From Pseudo-nitzschia pungens (lineage: Eukaryota; Bacillariophyta; Bacillariophyceae; Bacillariales; Bacillariaceae), in NCBI GenBank assembly GCA_037355855.1, contig CM074765.1, positions 1,426,001 to 1,490,000 on the forward strand: a stretch of DNA of 64,000 bases, written 5' to 3'. Position numbers and translations under genes: made by a program. Shown here one piece after another: positions 62,294 through 64,000 of the stretch. The notes under the pieces are model-generated. The model saw nothing but the letters and a program-made list of their open reading frames with translations. It was not told the origin of the DNA and searched no databases. The stretch's first letter is position 1; every line of letters begins with the position of its first letter.

Positions 62294-64000
62294 ATGTTTT
62301 TCGGGGGAGATCCATTCGCGGAACATTTCGCTCACGGCGGGAGACGACCGGGCGGTCGAGGCAGGCCCTCGGCGGATGTCGACACCACGAAACTGTACGA
62401 AACGCTCGAGGTGGAAAAGGATGCCGATCAAAAGGCCATCAAGAAGGCGTACCGAAAAATGGCGATCAAACACCACCCCGACAAGGGAGGAGACGAGCAC
62501 ACCTTCAAGGAAATCAATGCCGGTGAGTACCGTACCAGTATTGCAACTAACAAGCGTAGCGAAACTGTGGTGGTGATGGTAGTGGTGGTTTCGACGGGCA
62601 CCGAATCCAATTCGTCATTATTCATTCGATTCAGCTTGGGGAATGGATTGGATTTGATTTGATTGGTTTGGATTTGACTCGATTCGATTCATTCTGACAC
62701 TCCACAATTCATTCGATCTGTCCTACTCTCTTTTTGGTGCCGCCTTGTCTTGCTTGTACTACTATTCGATGTGAAATGGAATGCAACCGGATGGCTCATT
62801 TTCACTTGTCCATCTTCTTGGCATCGCGATGAATTTGCGAAAACCAACCCACGGTGTACATACCTTTGGTTGCTGTCTTCGTCTCTGCCCACATTTCTTG
62901 ATTCATTTCCTATCGGAACCAAACCGAACCGAATTCAACTTGTGCCCAACGAATCCATCCATCACTCTGTCCACCCATCTATGCATCCATTCATTCATGC
63001 ATTCATCCCCGCACGCCCAAACAGCCTACGAGATCCTGAGCGATCCGGAAAAACGCGCCAAATACGACAAATACGGCCTGGAGGGACTCGAAGACGGCGC
63101 CGGAGGCGGAGGCGGAGCCCACGAGGACCTCTTCAGCATGTTCTTTGGCGGCGGCCGGGGGGGTCGCAGCGCCGGTCCCCGCCGCGGAGACGACGTGAAC
63201 CACCCCCTCAAGGTCTCCCTCGAGGATTTGTACAACGGCAAGACCGTAAAACTCGCCATCACCCGCCAGGTCATCGTCGGGGATTCCAAAGTCTGCCACG
63301 AGTGCGACGGCCAGGGAGTCGTCCTGGAGCTCCGCCAGATCGCCCTGGGCATGGTCCAGCAGGTGCAGCGCCGCTGTACCGCGTGCGGGGGCGAGGGCTA
63401 CCTCTACAAGAAAAAGCGCGAGCGCGAGGTCCTGGAAGTCCTGGTGGAAAAGGGCATGAAGCACCAGCAGAAGATTGTCTTCCGCGGCAAGGCCGACGAA
63501 AAACCAAACATGGAAGCGGGGAACATCAATTTCATCGTCCAGGAGAAGGAGCACCCGGTCTTCAAGCGAAAGGGGGCCGATTTGTTGGTGACCAAGACCC
63601 TCTCCCTCAACGAGGCCCTGTGCGGATTCGAGTGGAAGATCGAGCACCTGGACGGCCGGGATCTCGTCGTCCGGTCCAAGCCGGGAGAGGTCATCCAGCC
63701 CGAGACGGCGGACCGAAGACCCTTTGTCAAGATCATCCCCAACGAGGGCATGCCCAGCCACGGAAACCCCTTCGTCCGGGGCAACCTGTACGTCTTGTTC
63801 ACGGTGGAATTCCCGTCGGACGGCGAGCTGGGCGAGGAGGTCGTGGAGGCCCTGCGAAAGATCCTTCCCAAGCCCTCGTCCAAGAGCGACACCGCCGACG
63901 TGGACATGGATGCCGAAACGACCGAGGTCGTCCACCTCGAGCACGGTGACGTGAAACACTTTGGAAAGGGCGGGGCCACGAGCCAGAGGTCGGCGTACGA
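62294..64000 (+). CDS. DNAJA/Ydj1-type DnaJ with reduced zinc-finger domain (partial, runs off window)
   Basis: Exon 1 is 62294-62522; the intron 62523-63024 (GTGAGT ... AACAG, 502 bp) is long for this locus; exon 2 runs from 63025 past the edge. The join (phase 1) gives '[17 protein letters not shown]', the type I J-domain end. HPD is at 61-63. A Gly-rich linker with 'MFFGGGRGG' follows, then substrate domain 1 ('[16 protein letters not shown]'). The zinc domain keeps only two CxxCxGxG motifs, 'CHECDGQG' (Cys167) and 'CTACGGEG' (Cys194). By alignment with the usual four, these are motifs 2 and 3; motifs 1 and 4 are deleted. Then '[18 protein letters not shown]' and '[17 protein letters not shown]' are standard. 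It is an Hsp70 co-chaperone, cytosolic by family. Exon 2 is very GC-rich. Confidence 0.92.

Noticed and set aside
62750..63949. 399-codon plus-strand frame overlapping DnaJ
   Set aside because: It covers the DnaJ intron and is out of frame in exon 2, giving Arg/Pro/Gly-rich noise, while the DnaJ frame is conserved.

Overview
The window looks like nuclear DNA of a pennate diatom, probably a Fragilariopsis/Pseudo-nitzschia-like member of the Bacillariaceae. This is inferred, not proven. The evidence is: protein genes with short GT-AG introns (110-175 bp, one of 502 bp); an LRR protein, a PDZ-tailed membrane protein and Cys-rich secreted proteins of diatom character; plastid presequences with an AFAP-like motif; Ty1/copia and Ty3/gypsy elements; and long AT-rich intergenic stretches peppered with short palindromic motifs (TACGAAGTA, GTAAGGTTAC and relatives). 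No rRNA, tRNA, CRISPR or bacterial operon was recognised. All coordinates and junctions were worked out by eye.

Layout. 0-2.8 kb: 5'-truncated copia pol with the start of its 3' LTR, a small inverted-repeat element (MITE) and two minisatellites. 4-21 kb is genic: SYLF-domain protein (-), myristoylated WW-domain protein of 1096 aa rebuilt across one intron (+), GNAT acetyltransferase (-), tail-anchored UBE2J-type ubiquitin-conjugating enzyme rebuilt across one intron (-), LRR protein rebuilt across one intron (+), small acylated MGCGASK protein (-), and the Rrb1/GRWD1 WD40 ribosome-assembly chaperone (-). 21.7-33.4 kb: a 143-bp satellite array broken by two gypsy elements in opposite orientation, each with perfect 5-bp target duplications. 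One is nearly intact; the other is a deleted, non-autonomous derivative whose LTRs nevertheless look identical.

34-47 kb: a Gln/His-rich probable regulatory protein (-, one intron), then two single-pass membrane proteins (489 aa, -, and 1221 aa, +). The second has eight ~48-aa repeats and a C-terminal PDZ domain. Between them lie a solo gypsy LTR, a copia LTR with its primer-binding site, and further MITE copies. 47-52 kb is a GC-rich island with two divergently transcribed paralogous aspartic-protease-like proteins, each with a signal peptide, a plastid-type motif and an internal twin-arginine segment that suggests the thylakoid lumen. 52.9-60.4 kb: a GPI-anchored Cys-rich protein (+), a third single-pass membrane protein with one intron (-), a three-finger CCCH protein ending in a PAM2 motif (+), and an M50B-like HExxH membrane protein (+). 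62.3 kb to the end: a DNAJA/Ydj1-type DnaJ (+, one intron, cut by the window edge) whose zinc-finger domain has lost motifs 1 and 4.

The genes form no pathway. Several are housekeeping proteostasis or ribosome-biogenesis factors (E2, DnaJ, Rrb1, CCCH-PAM2); others are lineage-specific membrane or secreted proteins. The strongest leads are the thylakoid-lumen protease pair, the DnaJ reduced to one zinc site, the E2 with an SDEL-ending luminal tail, the apparently recently mobile but defective gypsy element built from repeated leader modules, and the gag-UGA-AUG-pol junction.
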